DNA of 64,000 nt, from positions 288,418-352,417 of the forward strand of contig JANXBU010000001.1 of NCBI GenBank assembly GCA_025060505.1. The letters are read 5' to 3'. The DNA is from Candidatus Calescibacterium sp. GTDB taxonomy: Bacteria; Calescibacteriota; Calescibacteriia; Calescibacteriales; Calescibacteriaceae. Positions 8,562 through 17,247 of the stretch are shown here, one piece after another. The notes under the pieces are model-generated. The model was not told where the DNA came from, did not search any database, and was given only the letters and a program-made list of their open reading frames with translations. The position numbers and the translations under genes are program-made. How positions within the stretch are numbered: the stretch's first letter is position 1; each line of letters starts with the position of its first letter.

Positions 8562-10919
8562 ATGAAAGAAAAAAGAATAACGATTCCTTTGATACCTTTA
8601 AGGGATCTCGTAGCGTTTCCACACATAGTTATGCCTCTTATAGTTGGGCGACCAAAATCTTTAAAATCACTTGAAGAAGCCTTGTTATCAGACGAAAAAC
8701 TGATATTCCTTCCAACTCAGAAAAATTCAAAAGTGAATGATCCAAAAGAACAAGATATATACGCAATTGGAACTATATGCAAAATAAAGGGACACCAAAA
8801 AATGCCAAATGATAACAGCAAAATTGTCGTTGAAGGACTTAAAAGAGGGAAACTCATTTCTTTTATAGATAAAGGAGAAATGTATTTAGGTGAAATTGAA
8901 GTTCTTGAAGATACGAACGCTGACCTTCCAGAAAACAAAAATCTTGTTAAAGATGTAATAGATTTATTCAAAAGTTTAAGCAAGCATCTGAATATTTCTC
9001 CTGAGTACACAGATGTTCTATATAGCATAAAAGATCCTGGTGAGGTCACAGATGTTATAGCAGCACAACTTTCAATTCCTGTTGAGAAAAAACAAAGCAT
9101 ACTGGAAGAAACAGATGTAAACAAAAGACTGAAACAGATAAAAACAATATTGGAAACAGAACTTGAAAATATAACATCTGAAAGAAAATCCAGAAGTAAA
9201 GGGAGAATAAGAACCGAAAGCAGTGGCATTTTTGGACAAGGAAGCTTTGAACAGGATGAATGGAGAGAAGAAATAGAAGCTCTTGAAAGAAAGGCAGAGG
9301 AAAAGGATTTACCGGAGAAAGTCAAAGAAGTTGTACTGAAAGAGGTAAGAAAGCTCAAGCTGATGACACCGCTCGCAGCCGAAGCTACAGTTGTTAGAAA
9401 CTATGTTGATTGGCTACTTTCTTTACCATGGACCGAAAGAAGTGAAGAGAAATTAGATCTGAAAGAAGCAAAAAAGGTTCTCGATGAAGATCACTGGGGA
9501 CTTGAAAAAGTTAAGGAAAGAATAATTGAGTTTTTGGCTGTCAGAAAACTCGCTGGTCCATCAAAAGCACCAATTTTGTGTCTTGTTGGACCACCCGGGG
9601 TTGGAAAGACATCCTTAGGTAGATCGATAGCAAAATCAACAAATAGGAAATTCGTCAGGCTTTCTCTTGGAGGTGTAAGAGATGAAGCAGAAATAAGAGG
9701 ACATAGAAGAACATACATAGGAGCACTCCCGGGAAGAATTATTCAGATGATGAAGAAAGCTGGAACAAAAAACCCAGTATTCCTTCTTGATGAAATAGAC
9801 AAACTTTGTGCAGACTTCAGAGGAGATCCAGCAGCTGCTCTACTCGAGGTTCTTGATCCGGAACAGAATCATTCTTTCCTTGACCACTATATTGACATAG
9901 AATATGATCTTTCCGAGGTCTTTTTCATTTGCACCGCGAATACCACTTACACAATACCCCCTGCCCTTTTAGATAGAATGGAGGTTATCAGAATCCCCGG
10001 ATACACTGAGCAAGAGAAATATGAAATAGCAAAGAGATTCATAATTCCAAAGCAGGAGAAGAATTCCGGATTGAAGGAAGGGACATGTGATTTTTCAAAA
10101 GATGCTACGATGAAGATAATAAGAGAATACACAAGAGAAGCCGGTGTGAGAAATCTCGAAAGAGAAATAGGAAATGTTATAAGAAAAATAGCAAAAAAGA
10201 TAGTTGAAGAAGGAATAGATCTTGAATCAAACCCGAAGTTCAAAGTGACTCCTAAGGATATTTTGAAATTCCTTGGTCCACCTAAATTCAAACCTTCTGA
10301 TGTTGATACAAAAGCGCTTGTGGGAATAGCCAGAGGTCTTGCTTGGACAGAGTTTGGCGGAGATGTTCTTATGATTGAGGTCTCAATAATACCCGGTTCA
10401 GGTAGGCTCACAATAACTGGAAAACTCGGAGATGTAATGCAAGAATCTGTAAAAGCAGCTATAACATATGTTAGATCTAGATCGAAAGAACTTGGAATAG
10501 ATCCTGAATTCTACTCAAAGACAGATATACACGTTCACGTACCAGAGGGAGCTGTTCCGAAAGACGGTCCATCTGCTGGTATCACAATAGCTACTGCAAT
10601 TGTTTCAGCTCTTACGAAGATACCCGTTAGACCAGACGTTTCTATGACAGGAGAAATAACGTTGAGGGGGAGAATTCTACCCATTGGAGGGGTTAAAGAA
10701 AAGCTACTTGCAGCACACAGATACAACATAAAAACTGTGCTGGTACCAAAGGAGAATGAAAAAGACCTTGAAGATGTTCCAAAAGAAGTGTTGAAAACTT
10801 TGAACATAAAGATGGTAGAGCATATGGATGAGGTGATAGAGCTAGCACTTGAAGCTCCTGCTGAGAAGATATGGAAAGGTAAAGGAGTATCTATTGAAGA
10901 AGGTAGATCTCCTCATTGA
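8562..10919 (+). CDS. lon: Lon ATP-dependent protease
   Basis: This is a cytoplasmic AAA+ serine protease that degrades misfolded and regulatory proteins. The N-terminal LON substrate domain covers about 1-200. The AAA+ module has Walker [10 protein letters not shown] at 343-351 and Walker [10 protein letters not shown]. The C-terminal protease domain has Ser671 in PKDGPSAG and Lys714, the normal 43-residue spacing of the Ser/Lys dyad. Length (785) is typical. A consensus AAGGAGG at 8547-8553 supports the start. The 200 bases upstream hold no gene and no convincing heat-shock operator. Confidence 0.97.
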   Translation: MKEKRITIPLIPLRDLVAFPHIVMPLIVGRPKSLKSLEEALLSDEKLIFLPTQKNSKVNDPKEQDIYAIGTICKIKGHQKMPNDNSKIVVEGLKRGKLISFIDKGEMYLGEIEVLEDTNADLPENKNLVKDVIDLFKSLSKHLNISPEYTDVLYSIKDPGEVTDVIAAQLSIPVEKKQSILEETDVNKRLKQIKTILETELENITSERKSRSKGRIRTESSGIFGQGSFEQDEWREEIEALERKAEEKDLPEKVKEVVLKEVRKLKLMTPLAAEATVVRNYVDWLLSLPWTERSEEKLDLKEAKKVLDEDHWGLEKVKERIIEFLAVRKLAGPSKAPILCLVGPPGVGKTSLGRSIAKSTNRKFVRLSLGGVRDEAEIRGHRRTYIGALPGRIIQMMKKAGTKNPVFLLDEIDKLCADFRGDPAAALLEVLDPEQNHSFLDHYIDIEYDLSEVFFICTANTTYTIPPALLDRMEVIRIPGYTEQEKYEIAKRFIIPKQEKNSGLKEGTCDFSKDATMKIIREYTREAGVRNLEREIGNVIRKIAKKIVEEGIDLESNPKFKVTPKDILKFLGPPKFKPSDVDTKALVGIARGLAWTEFGGDVLMIEVSIIPGSGRLTITGKLGDVMQESVKAAITYVRSRSKELGIDPEFYSKTDIHVHVPEGAVPKDGPSAGITIATAIVSALTKIPVRPDVSMTGEITLRGRILPIGGVKEKLLAAHRYNIKTVLVPKENEKDLEDVPKEVLKTLNIKMVEHMDEVIELALEAPAEKIWKGKGVSIEEGRSPH

Positions 10920-10993
10920 TTCTCAAAGGGAGCCATAAAAATTGAACGCTGTAAATGTTAAACTTTTCAAAATTTGCTTCTAGAACCTGTTAA

Positions 10994-11027
10994 CTGATTA
11001 ATTTGTCTTTCTGATTAATTTGTTCTC
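10994..11027 (+). repeat. 17-bp tandem duplication just upstream of tRNA-Leu
   Basis: Two near-identical 17-base units beginning ctgattaatttgt abut each other and end three bases before the mature tRNA 5' end. The duplication therefore lies in the tRNA leader or promoter. Confidence 0.8.
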
Positions 11028-11030
11028 CAA

Positions 11031-11118
11031 GCCGAGGTGGCGGAATTGGTAGACGCGTCGTCTTGAGGGGGCGATGGGAGTTAATCCCGTGCGGGTTCAA
11101 GTCCCGCCCTCGGCACCA
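11031..11118 (+). tRNA. tRNA-Leu (anticodon GAG), CCA encoded
   Basis: The 88-base sequence folds as a class II tRNA. The acceptor stem pairs gccgagg with cctcggc, and CCA follows directly. The D loop holds aattggtagac. The anticodon stem pairs tcgtc with ggcga around the loop ttgaggg, giving anticodon GAG, which reads CUC and CUU. A variable arm (gggagttaatccc) and T arm (gcgggttcaagtcccgc) complete it. It is far more GC-rich than its surroundings, as expected of a structured RNA in an AT-rich genome. Confidence 0.97.
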
Positions 11119-11339
11119 ATATCAGTTACAAACATCAGATAATCTTTTTCAATACAATACATTGAATTCAAAAACAGCTACACACAATCTTGCAATCGCA
11201 ACAAAGCACTTTAAAGACCAAGCTGCTCAGAAGCTATTTCTGAAAATAAAACTGTTTCAAAAAACACAAAAATCATCAAAAAATATTATGATTAAAATTA
11301 GTTGGCAATACCAACTAATATAAAGGAGGTAAAAGCAAT

Positions 11340-11867
11340 ATGAAAACATCAGGATATAACTTGAAAAATAGCTTGTCAGCAAAGGCAGCTTCATTCGCTC
11401 TTATCGTCTCTGTTCTAGCTGTATACAAAATAAGTACAGCTGAAAGACAATATTTTCCAACCGATTATAGAAAATGGCACCATGCCAAAACGATGATTCT
11501 GGAAGAAGGACATCCACTGTACGAAGCTTTTGGAGGGATTCACCATGTATATGCCAATGACAAAGCCTACAAATCAATAAATAAAGGTGCTGGAAGAAAA
11601 TTTGAGGATGGCTCCGTTCTTGTTTTTGATCTGCTTGATGTGAGGAAGGAAGGAAACGCTGTTATTGAGGGAAAAAGAAAAGTTCTAGCATATATGAGAA
11701 AAAACTCAAAAGATAAGAGTCTAGAAAAAACGGGTGGATGGGAATATAAAGCCTTTGGAGGAGGAGATCCAAAAAATCAGATTGTAAACGATCCAGTAGC
11801 ACAATGCCACAACTGTCATATGCAAGTTAAAGATAATGATTTCGTGTTCACCGAGTGGAGAGAATAA
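11340..11867 (+). CDS. Cytochrome P460-type haem protein
   Basis: The 175-residue protein has an N-terminal hydrophobic export segment (about 14-34) and a C-terminal haem-c attachment site, Cys156-x2-Cys159-His160 (CHNCH), near the end, as in cytochrome P460. P460 proteins oxidise hydroxylamine or act as cytochrome c'-beta gas-binding proteins in the periplasm; which role applies here is open. The body (KWHHAKTM, GGIHHVYAN, GSVLVFDLLD) matches the P460 fold as I recall it. A strong AAGGAGGT at 11323-11330 indicates high expression. It stands alone, with no hydroxylamine-oxidoreductase gene in view. Confidence 0.85.
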   Translation: MKTSGYNLKNSLSAKAASFALIVSVLAVYKISTAERQYFPTDYRKWHHAKTMILEEGHPLYEAFGGIHHVYANDKAYKSINKGAGRKFEDGSVLVFDLLDVRKEGNAVIEGKRKVLAYMRKNSKDKSLEKTGGWEYKAFGGGDPKNQIVNDPVAQCHNCHMQVKDNDFVFTEWRE

Positions 11868-12183
11868 ATACAATTTGCTTTTTGCATAGCCGTAATCCTA
11901 AAAAGAAAAGCAAAATCTCTTATTTAGAGAAAGTTCTATGCTCTAGAGAGAATTTTATGTTTGATACAAAGGATTAACCGTCTGTAAAAACTTTGTATCA
12001 CATCATCTTCGTATCACATCATCTTCTTATTAATAAAACACATCTTATAGGAAAAACTCCATTATGTATAAAGAGCTGCGTATATACAAAAATAGCAGGC
12101 AGTTCATATACTACTGTATCAATCCTGATTGTATGATTTTTTGAAACATAGCTTATAAAATCCTAAAAGGGAGGTTCAAGGAT
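11868..12183. other. Gene-free leader of fumC with inverted repeat
   Basis: No coding frame is evident in these 316 bases. They contain a perfect 10-bp inverted repeat, tgatacaaag at 11962-11971 and ctttgtatca at 11991-12000, around a 19-base loop. The right arm runs into a 16-bp tandem duplication (11995-12010, 12011-12026). No T-tract follows the hairpin, so it is not a clear rho-independent terminator; a regulator site or mRNA hairpin upstream of fumC is possible. The fumC ribosome site (aagggagg) lies near 12168-12175. Confidence 0.6.
11962..12026. repeat. Inverted repeat overlapping a 16-bp tandem duplication
   Basis: The arms at 11962-11971 and 11991-12000 are perfectly complementary over 10 bases. 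The unit gtatcacatcatcttc occurs at 11995-12010 and again at 12011-12026 without mismatch. Function is unknown. Confidence 0.8.
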
Positions 12184-13596
12184 ATGTATAGAATAGAAAA
12201 AGATACATTAGGAGAGGTCAAAGTTCCTGAGGAAAGCTACTGGGGAGCTCAAACACAAAGAGCAATTGAAAACTTTCCCATCAGCGGATGGACAATACCA
12301 TACGAAATGATAAAATCAATAGCAGCAATAAAACTTGGAGCTGCGAAGGCAAACTATGAACTTGGTCTTATAGATGAGAAAATAAAAAATGCAATATGTC
12401 AAGCAGCAGAAGAAATATATAGTGGAAAGATGAAAGATAACTTTCCTATTGATGTTTTCCAAACAGGTTCAGGAACATCAACAAATATGAATGTAAACGA
12501 AGTAATAGCAAACAGAGCAAACGAAATTCTTGGATTTGGGAAAGGTAAAAAATTTCCGGTTCATCCAAACGACCATGTAAATAAATGTCAATCTTCAAAC
12601 GATGTTATACCCTCCTCCATAAGTGTATCAGCTGTTTTACTTATTAAAAATGAACTCATACCATCAATGAAAGAACTATCTGATATACTATCAGACAAAC
12701 AGAAAGAATTTAAGAATGTAGTCAAAATAGGAAGAACTCATCTTATGGATGCAACACCCGTGACGCTCGGACAAGAATTCTCCGGATATAAGGAACAGGT
12801 CTTACACTCAATTGAATTAGTTCAGAGTTATATTCCAAGACTTTCTGAAATAGCCCTTGGTGGAACAGCTGTTGGAACAGGAATAAATGCACATCCAAAT
12901 TTTCCTAAGCTTGCCATAAAGTACATATCAGAATTTGTTGGACATGATTTCAAAGAAACGAGAAACCATTTCTTTTCACAGGCTACACAAGATAACATTG
13001 TTGCCCTATCAGGAATTATCAGAACCTATGCGGTCGCATTGTTCAAGATTGCAAATGATTTAAGATGGATGTCCTCCGGTCCAAGATGTGGTCTTGCAGA
13101 AATAGAACTACCATCACTTCAACCCGGCTCCTCAATAATGCCCGGAAAAGTAAACCCAGTTATACCAGAATCAACAATGATGGTCTGCGCACATGTTATA
13201 GGATCAGATACATCAATAGTCATAGGTGGTATGAACGGAAATTTTGAACTTAACACATTTTTGCCAATAATAGGTTATCACATAGTAAACTCAATAAAAA
13301 TTCTATCGTCAGCAACAAGAAACTTAGCCACCAAATGCATAGCTGGAATAAAGCCGAACACTCAAAAAATGGCGGAGCTTCTGGAGTGGTCAATGTCTCT
13401 GGTTACTCCTCTTGCACTGAAAATTGGATACGATAAAGCAGCTGAGTTAGCTAAAAGATCGGTCCTTGAAGGAAAAACGGTAAGACAACTTGTCAAGGAA
13501 CTGAAAATACTTCCAGATGATGATATAGATAAAGTACTGGATCCAAAATCTATGCTTGAGCCAAATGCTGAAATAGTTGGAAGCGGAGGTGGATAA
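12184..13596 (+). CDS. fumC: Fumarate hydratase, class II
   Basis: This enzyme reversibly hydrates fumarate to malate in the citric acid cycle, in the cytoplasm. The 470-residue length and the fumarase/aspartase signature GSSIMPGKVNP near residues 315-325 identify the superfamily. Substrate-site segments SGTSTNMNVNEV, HPNDHVNKCQSSND and GRTHLMDATPVTLGQE favour fumarase over aspartase. The class II enzyme has no iron-sulfur cluster and is oxygen-stable. A good ribosome site (gggagg) precedes the ATG. The frame reads through to GSGGG at the end without breaks. Confidence 0.95.
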   Translation: MYRIEKDTLGEVKVPEESYWGAQTQRAIENFPISGWTIPYEMIKSIAAIKLGAAKANYELGLIDEKIKNAICQAAEEIYSGKMKDNFPIDVFQTGSGTSTNMNVNEVIANRANEILGFGKGKKFPVHPNDHVNKCQSSNDVIPSSISVSAVLLIKNELIPSMKELSDILSDKQKEFKNVVKIGRTHLMDATPVTLGQEFSGYKEQVLHSIELVQSYIPRLSEIALGGTAVGTGINAHPNFPKLAIKYISEFVGHDFKETRNHFFSQATQDNIVALSGIIRTYAVALFKIANDLRWMSSGPRCGLAEIELPSLQPGSSIMPGKVNPVIPESTMMVCAHVIGSDTSIVIGGMNGNFELNTFLPIIGYHIVNSIKILSSATRNLATKCIAGIKPNTQKMAELLEWSMSLVTPLALKIGYDKAAELAKRSVLEGKTVRQLVKELKILPDDDIDKVLDPKSMLEPNAEIVGSGGG

Positions 13597-13644
13597 TCAA
13601 AAAACTATAACTTTAAAATAATTTCTATAAATTAAAATTCAGCT

Positions 13645-14367
13645 ATGCTGAAACTCTTTTGTGTTGGAGTTGGACCTGGTGATCCAAAGCTTCTCACCAT
13701 AAAAGGAAAGGAAATAATTGAGTCATCCGATGTCGTATTTGCTCCAATCAAATCTGTTCACTCTGAAAGTTTTGCACTTGAGATTGTAAGGAAAATTATA
13801 GATCTTGATAACAAAGTTGTGGTTAAACTAATCTTCCCTATGACGACCAAAGAAGATAGACTTATACCATATTGGAACAAAGCATATGATGAAATAAGAA
13901 AGAATGTTCTTGAAGGAAAAAACTGTGTCTTTCTTGTAGAAGGAGATCCGCTGATATACTCAACATTCAATAGCATACTGAAGATTATAAATGAAAAAAA
14001 GGAGTTTGAAGTTGAAATAATTCCCGGAATATCTTCCTTTCAGATTATGTCTTCCCGTATTAAGATTCCAGTTGTAGACGGCGATGAGGTTTTGGTTATA
14101 GCTCCGGCATCTTATACAGAAAGTTCTGGATGCAGAACAGCAAAACTGCGCGAAGACTTCCCAAAGATTTTAGAGATAGCTAATACAGTTTTCATTATGA
14201 AAGCCGGGAGAGTCATAAATGATATAATCCAAAATAAAAATGGATTTGATGGATTCTTCGGAGAGTTGTGTGGAACAGAATCCGAGTTCATCACAGAGAT
14301 TAATCCAGAGCTACAAAACAGAGCAAATCACTATTTTTCAACAGTTCTATTAAAGAAGAAAGGTTAA
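13645..14367 (+). CDS. cbiL: Precorrin-2/cobalt-factor II C20-methyltransferase
   Basis: A tetrapyrrole methylase of 240 residues that adds the C20 methyl group during corrin synthesis using SAM. The N-terminal FCVGVGPGDPKLLTIKG is the hallmark of the CobI/CbiL group, followed by VFLVEGDPLIYSTF and IIPGISSFQ. Whether it uses precorrin-2 (aerobic, CobI) or the cobalt form (anaerobic, CbiL) cannot be decided from the protein; the presence of a CbiX chelatase at 58533 favours the anaerobic early-cobalt route. It stands 48 bases after fumC with no other cobalamin gene beside it. Confidence 0.85.
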   Translation: MLKLFCVGVGPGDPKLLTIKGKEIIESSDVVFAPIKSVHSESFALEIVRKIIDLDNKVVVKLIFPMTTKEDRLIPYWNKAYDEIRKNVLEGKNCVFLVEGDPLIYSTFNSILKIINEKKEFEVEIIPGISSFQIMSSRIKIPVVDGDEVLVIAPASYTESSGCRTAKLREDFPKILEIANTVFIMKAGRVINDIIQNKNGFDGFFGELCGTESEFITEINPELQNRANHYFSTVLLKKKG

Positions 14368-14477
14368 TTGAAAAATTCATCATCTAACATATCATATCAA
14401 ATTCAAAATTTTAGAATTCTGGTAAATATAGAAAAACAGGTCATTTCTTTGAAATTTAAAATTGTATATTTGCCAAA

Positions 14478-15110
14478 TCATCTTTGTCTTATCTTAAAAG
14501 AGACAAGAACTACATCTGTTTCAAGGTCTATATCTTCATCTTTTCTGAGAGGAATTCTTATTGAGAAATCCTGAAATCTACCCTGTATATCTATTATCTC
14601 TGTATATATGACATCTCTCTCTTTCAGTTTTCCCTCTAATCCAGTCGCCATAACATAAGGGGGACTGACGGAAAAAGAATAAAAATAGTTATCTGGAACA
14701 TTTCCAACTATATCTGGTAAAACACGCAGGTATTTAGAATACATTCTTTGAAATTCAACATTTATAATTTTTGGCGAAACCGATGAAACCGAACAGAAGG
14801 GAATAGACTTTACAAGTTCAGATGTATCTATGTTTAACAGAAAAATAACACTTCTGATAAGATTGGACGTTACATCAACCTGTACATCCACAGTCCTATC
14901 ATTTTTTAATATGCCCATTAGTATATGGGAGCAGCTGTATCTAACAGAGAAATTCAAATTCTTTTGAACTGGATGAAAACCTTGTGGCAAATTCACAAGC
15001 TCCACTTTATATAACAAATCATAGTCAAATCTTATTACGAAAACAGAGTAAATTACTGATAAAGATGCAAAAAGTAGAGCAACAATATTCGCAAATATTT
15101 TCCTCTTCAT
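14478..15110 (-). CDS. YbbR-like domain membrane-anchored protein
   Basis: The 210-residue protein has one N-terminal membrane anchor (about 5-27) and an extracytoplasmic beta-rich region. The segments VELVNLPQGF, VQVDVTSN, SPKIINVEFQR and SVSPPYVMATGLEGKL resemble YbbR repeats, which in CdaR regulate the diadenylate cyclase CdaA. CdaA is not adjacent; the upstream minus-strand gene is a small acidic membrane protein. I judge the YbbR assignment likely but not certain. It converges on cbiL. Confidence 0.6.
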   Translation of the reverse strand: MKRKIFANIVALLFASLSVIYSVFVIRFDYDLLYKVELVNLPQGFHPVQKNLNFSVRYSCSHILMGILKNDRTVDVQVDVTSNLIRSVIFLLNIDTSELVKSIPFCSVSSVSPKIINVEFQRMYSKYLRVLPDIVGNVPDNYFYSFSVSPPYVMATGLEGKLKERDVIYTEIIDIQGRFQDFSIRIPLRKDEDIDLETDVVLVSFKIRQR

Positions 15111-15262
15111 AATTATGCTCTTACATATTATGAAATAATACTCTTAGTTAAGTAAAATCTAATAAATTCATATATTCGTACTTAGTTTAGCAACTCAAAT
15201 ATCCTGACTTATCTGTGTTTGTTATTTTGTATCCGGAACTGTTTTTCTTGCTATCCTTCACT

Positions 15263-15658
15263 CTATTCAGACCATATATCCTCTTGAATCTGATATTCTT
15301 CATATTCCATAAATTCCTCATCTGTGAAGTAATCTTCATCTGTGAAATAATTCTCTGTTTCATCAAACATTTGCTCAAACATAAAATCATACTCATATAA
15401 TGGATCCTCAAAAAGTTGAATTTCATTCTGATATATAAATATATCTAGAGGATCGAAATTGTCCTGAATTCCTCTCTCTATCTGACTCTTGTAGTAATTT
15501 TTCTTTTTTGGATTTTCAATCCTCAATTCGTTTCTCCAATCTATTTGTATAAATGTTACCACCAAAAGCAAAATTGTTGTGAGGAAAAAATACTTTACGA
15601 CATTCGCAATTGTTTTAAATAAAATAGTTTTTAATTTGAGTATAGGTTCGTCAATCAT
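15263..15658 (-). CDS. Small membrane protein with acidic Tyr/Glu-rich tail
   Basis: I do not recognise this protein. Of 131 residues, one hydrophobic helix lies at about 19-41 (VVKYFFLTTILLLVVTFIQI). The rest is charged, and the C-terminal 45 residues are packed with Asp, Glu, Tyr and Phe, including the internal repeat YFTDEDYFTDEEFMEYEEY. A GAGGAAT ribosome site just upstream of the ATG supports expression. It lies 150 bases upstream of the YbbR-domain gene on the same strand, and both are single-pass membrane proteins, so a joint envelope role is possible. Confidence 0.6.
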   Translation of the reverse strand: MIDEPILKLKTILFKTIANVVKYFFLTTILLLVVTFIQIDWRNELRIENPKKKNYYKSQIERGIQDNFDPLDIFIYQNEIQLFEDPLYEYDFMFEQMFDETENYFTDEDYFTDEEFMEYEEYQIQEDIWSE

Positions 15659-15712
15659 ATTCCTCGATGAATATATATTTATTCATTAATTTTAATTTTT
15701 TAAAATTTCTAT

Positions 15713-16579
15713 ATGAAGTTCTTGTATTTTGTTCAGATCTCTGTTTTCGTACTGATTTTCCCGAAACCTTCAGATTCTTTGAATATAACCTTAGACAAAG
15801 ATGGGAGAAGATATGAGATAGATATAGAGAAATATATTGAAGGAGTAGTTTCTGGAGAAATACCAGAAAGTTGGCCAGACGAAACTATAAAGGCGCAAGC
15901 TGTTGTATCACGTTCGTATGCTCTATACATATATAACAATGAAAGAAAAATCATCAGAGGAGATACAAGGGATCAAGTCTGGAAGCAAAAGACATCTACA
16001 AGAATATCTAGGCTTGTCGGCGAAACACGCGGATGGGTTTTGTTATTTCAAGATGGCTCTATTGCACCGGGTTTCTTCCATTCAACGTGCGGTGGCACCA
16101 CCGAAAATGCTTGGGAAATGTGGGGAGGAGACAGAAGACTTGATGAAATTGTGTCTGTCAGATGCACAAAATGTTATGAATCTCCTCTATTCTTCTGGAA
16201 AAAAAGAATAAAGATTGAGGAAATAAGAAAATACTCAAAAAAACAAGACGATCCATTGTATGATAAAATAATGGAAATTTCCGACATTCCAAAAAATAAC
16301 TTGATATATATTGAAAAGTCTTCTTCCGGGAGAGCTATCAAATTTTTCTTTCTTGATACAATGAATATTTTGCATTACAGAGACATAAGGGATATTCTAC
16401 CAAGTAATTTCTTTGAATATGAAATCTTCGGAGATACAATACAATTTTATGGTAGAGGTTGGGGACACGGTGTCGGGATGTGTCAATGGGGGGCTAAAAG
16501 ACTTGCAGAGGAAGGATTCAACTGGAAAGATATTATAAGGTTTTATTTTCCAAAGCTACAATTGAAGAAAATCTACTAA
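15713..16579 (+). CDS. SpoIID/LytB-domain protein (lytic transglycosylase-like)
   Basis: The protein has an export signal (about 1-22) and a SpoIID domain over the remaining length. The family segments are clear: IEKYIEGVVSGEIPESWP, IKAQAVVSRSYAL, FHSTCGGTTENAWEMWGG and the C-terminal GRGWGHGVGMCQWGAKRLA. SpoIID proteins cleave glycan strands lacking peptide stems; in Gram-negatives they are septal or cell-wall remodelling factors. Here it would act on denuded peptidoglycan, downstream of an amidase such as the one at 430-1464. Paired cysteines in VRCTKCYES are unusual. It converges on nuoI with only an 18-base gap. Confidence 0.9.
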   Translation: MKFLYFVQISVFVLIFPKPSDSLNITLDKDGRRYEIDIEKYIEGVVSGEIPESWPDETIKAQAVVSRSYALYIYNNERKIIRGDTRDQVWKQKTSTRISRLVGETRGWVLLFQDGSIAPGFFHSTCGGTTENAWEMWGGDRRLDEIVSVRCTKCYESPLFFWKKRIKIEEIRKYSKKQDDPLYDKIMEISDIPKNNLIYIEKSSSGRAIKFFFLDTMNILHYRDIRDILPSNFFEYEIFGDTIQFYGRGWGHGVGMCQWGAKRLAEEGFNWKDIIRFYFPKLQLKKIY

Positions 16580-16597
16580 ACAAAGGTGCGGACCTAT

Positions 16598-17074
16598 CTA
16601 CTCTTTGAACTCTTTGAATTCTGGTATTTTTGAGAGTTCATCTATTGTAAGAATGAATCTTTGCGGAGAGAAGACTTCATAAACATCTGTCATCTGCAAA
16701 GCTCCCGTCGGGCAAGCTTCAACACAGTAGCCACAGAAGATACATTTAAGTATATCTATATTGAAAACTCTTGGATGCCTCACTTTTTCTGGATGTGGTT
16801 CTCCAACTATAAAGATTATATCTACTGGACATGCTGCTGCACAGAATTCGCAAGCAACACATTTTTCTATGTCAAGATAATGTCTTCCCCTGTAATTCTT
16901 TGGAAGTTCTTTCCTCTCTTCTGGATACCTTAAAGTTACCTTCTTTCCGAAAAGATGCTCTAATGTAACTTTGAAACCTCCACTAATACTCGCATAAGCT
17001 TTTTCAACAAAGCTTATTTTATCTCTTTCTACATTCTTTACCTTTGTTCCCTCCGGAATTATGATGTCCTCCAT
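16598..17074 (-). CDS. nuoI: NADH-quinone oxidoreductase subunit I (2x[4Fe-4S])
   Basis: The protein has two ferredoxin motifs: Cys72-x2-Cys75-x2-Cys78-x3-Cys82-Pro and Cys111-x2-Cys114-x2-Cys117-x3-Cys121-Pro. These hold clusters N6a and N6b of complex I. The N-terminal GGFKVTLEHLFGKKVTLRYP and RGRHYLDIEKCVAC segments are typical of NuoI rather than a free ferredoxin. At 158 residues its length fits. It is alone: no other nuo gene lies in the window, so complex I genes must be dispersed, or this subunit serves another oxidoreductase. Confidence 0.85.
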   Translation of the reverse strand: MEDIIIPEGTKVKNVERDKISFVEKAYASISGGFKVTLEHLFGKKVTLRYPEERKELPKNYRGRHYLDIEKCVACEFCAAACPVDIIFIVGEPHPEKVRHPRVFNIDILKCIFCGYCVEACPTGALQMTDVYEVFSPQRFILTIDELSKIPEFKEFKE

Positions 17075-17247
17075 TTCTTTGGAAATTTAAGAATTTTTTT
17101 GAAGTCCATATCTTTACCAAGAATCTTTATGAGAAACAAGCTAATCTTTTTGAAAATGATTTGCACGAATAAAGTGGGTTCATTTAATTTTCAAATATAA
17201 AAATCTTCAAAAACGCAAAGTTTAAAAACAATTATTAAAGATTTTAT

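Noticed and set aside
8717..10807. Long minus-strand frames opposite lon
   Set aside because: They are antisense shadows of a highly conserved gene and are serine/leucine-rich without motifs.
11063..11323. Plus-strand 86-codon frame starting within the tRNA
   Set aside because: It overlaps the tRNA-Leu gene, has no ribosome site and reads as low-complexity sequence.
15187..15426. 79-codon minus-strand frame
   Set aside because: It overlaps the acidic membrane protein in another frame and has no recognisable start site or motif.
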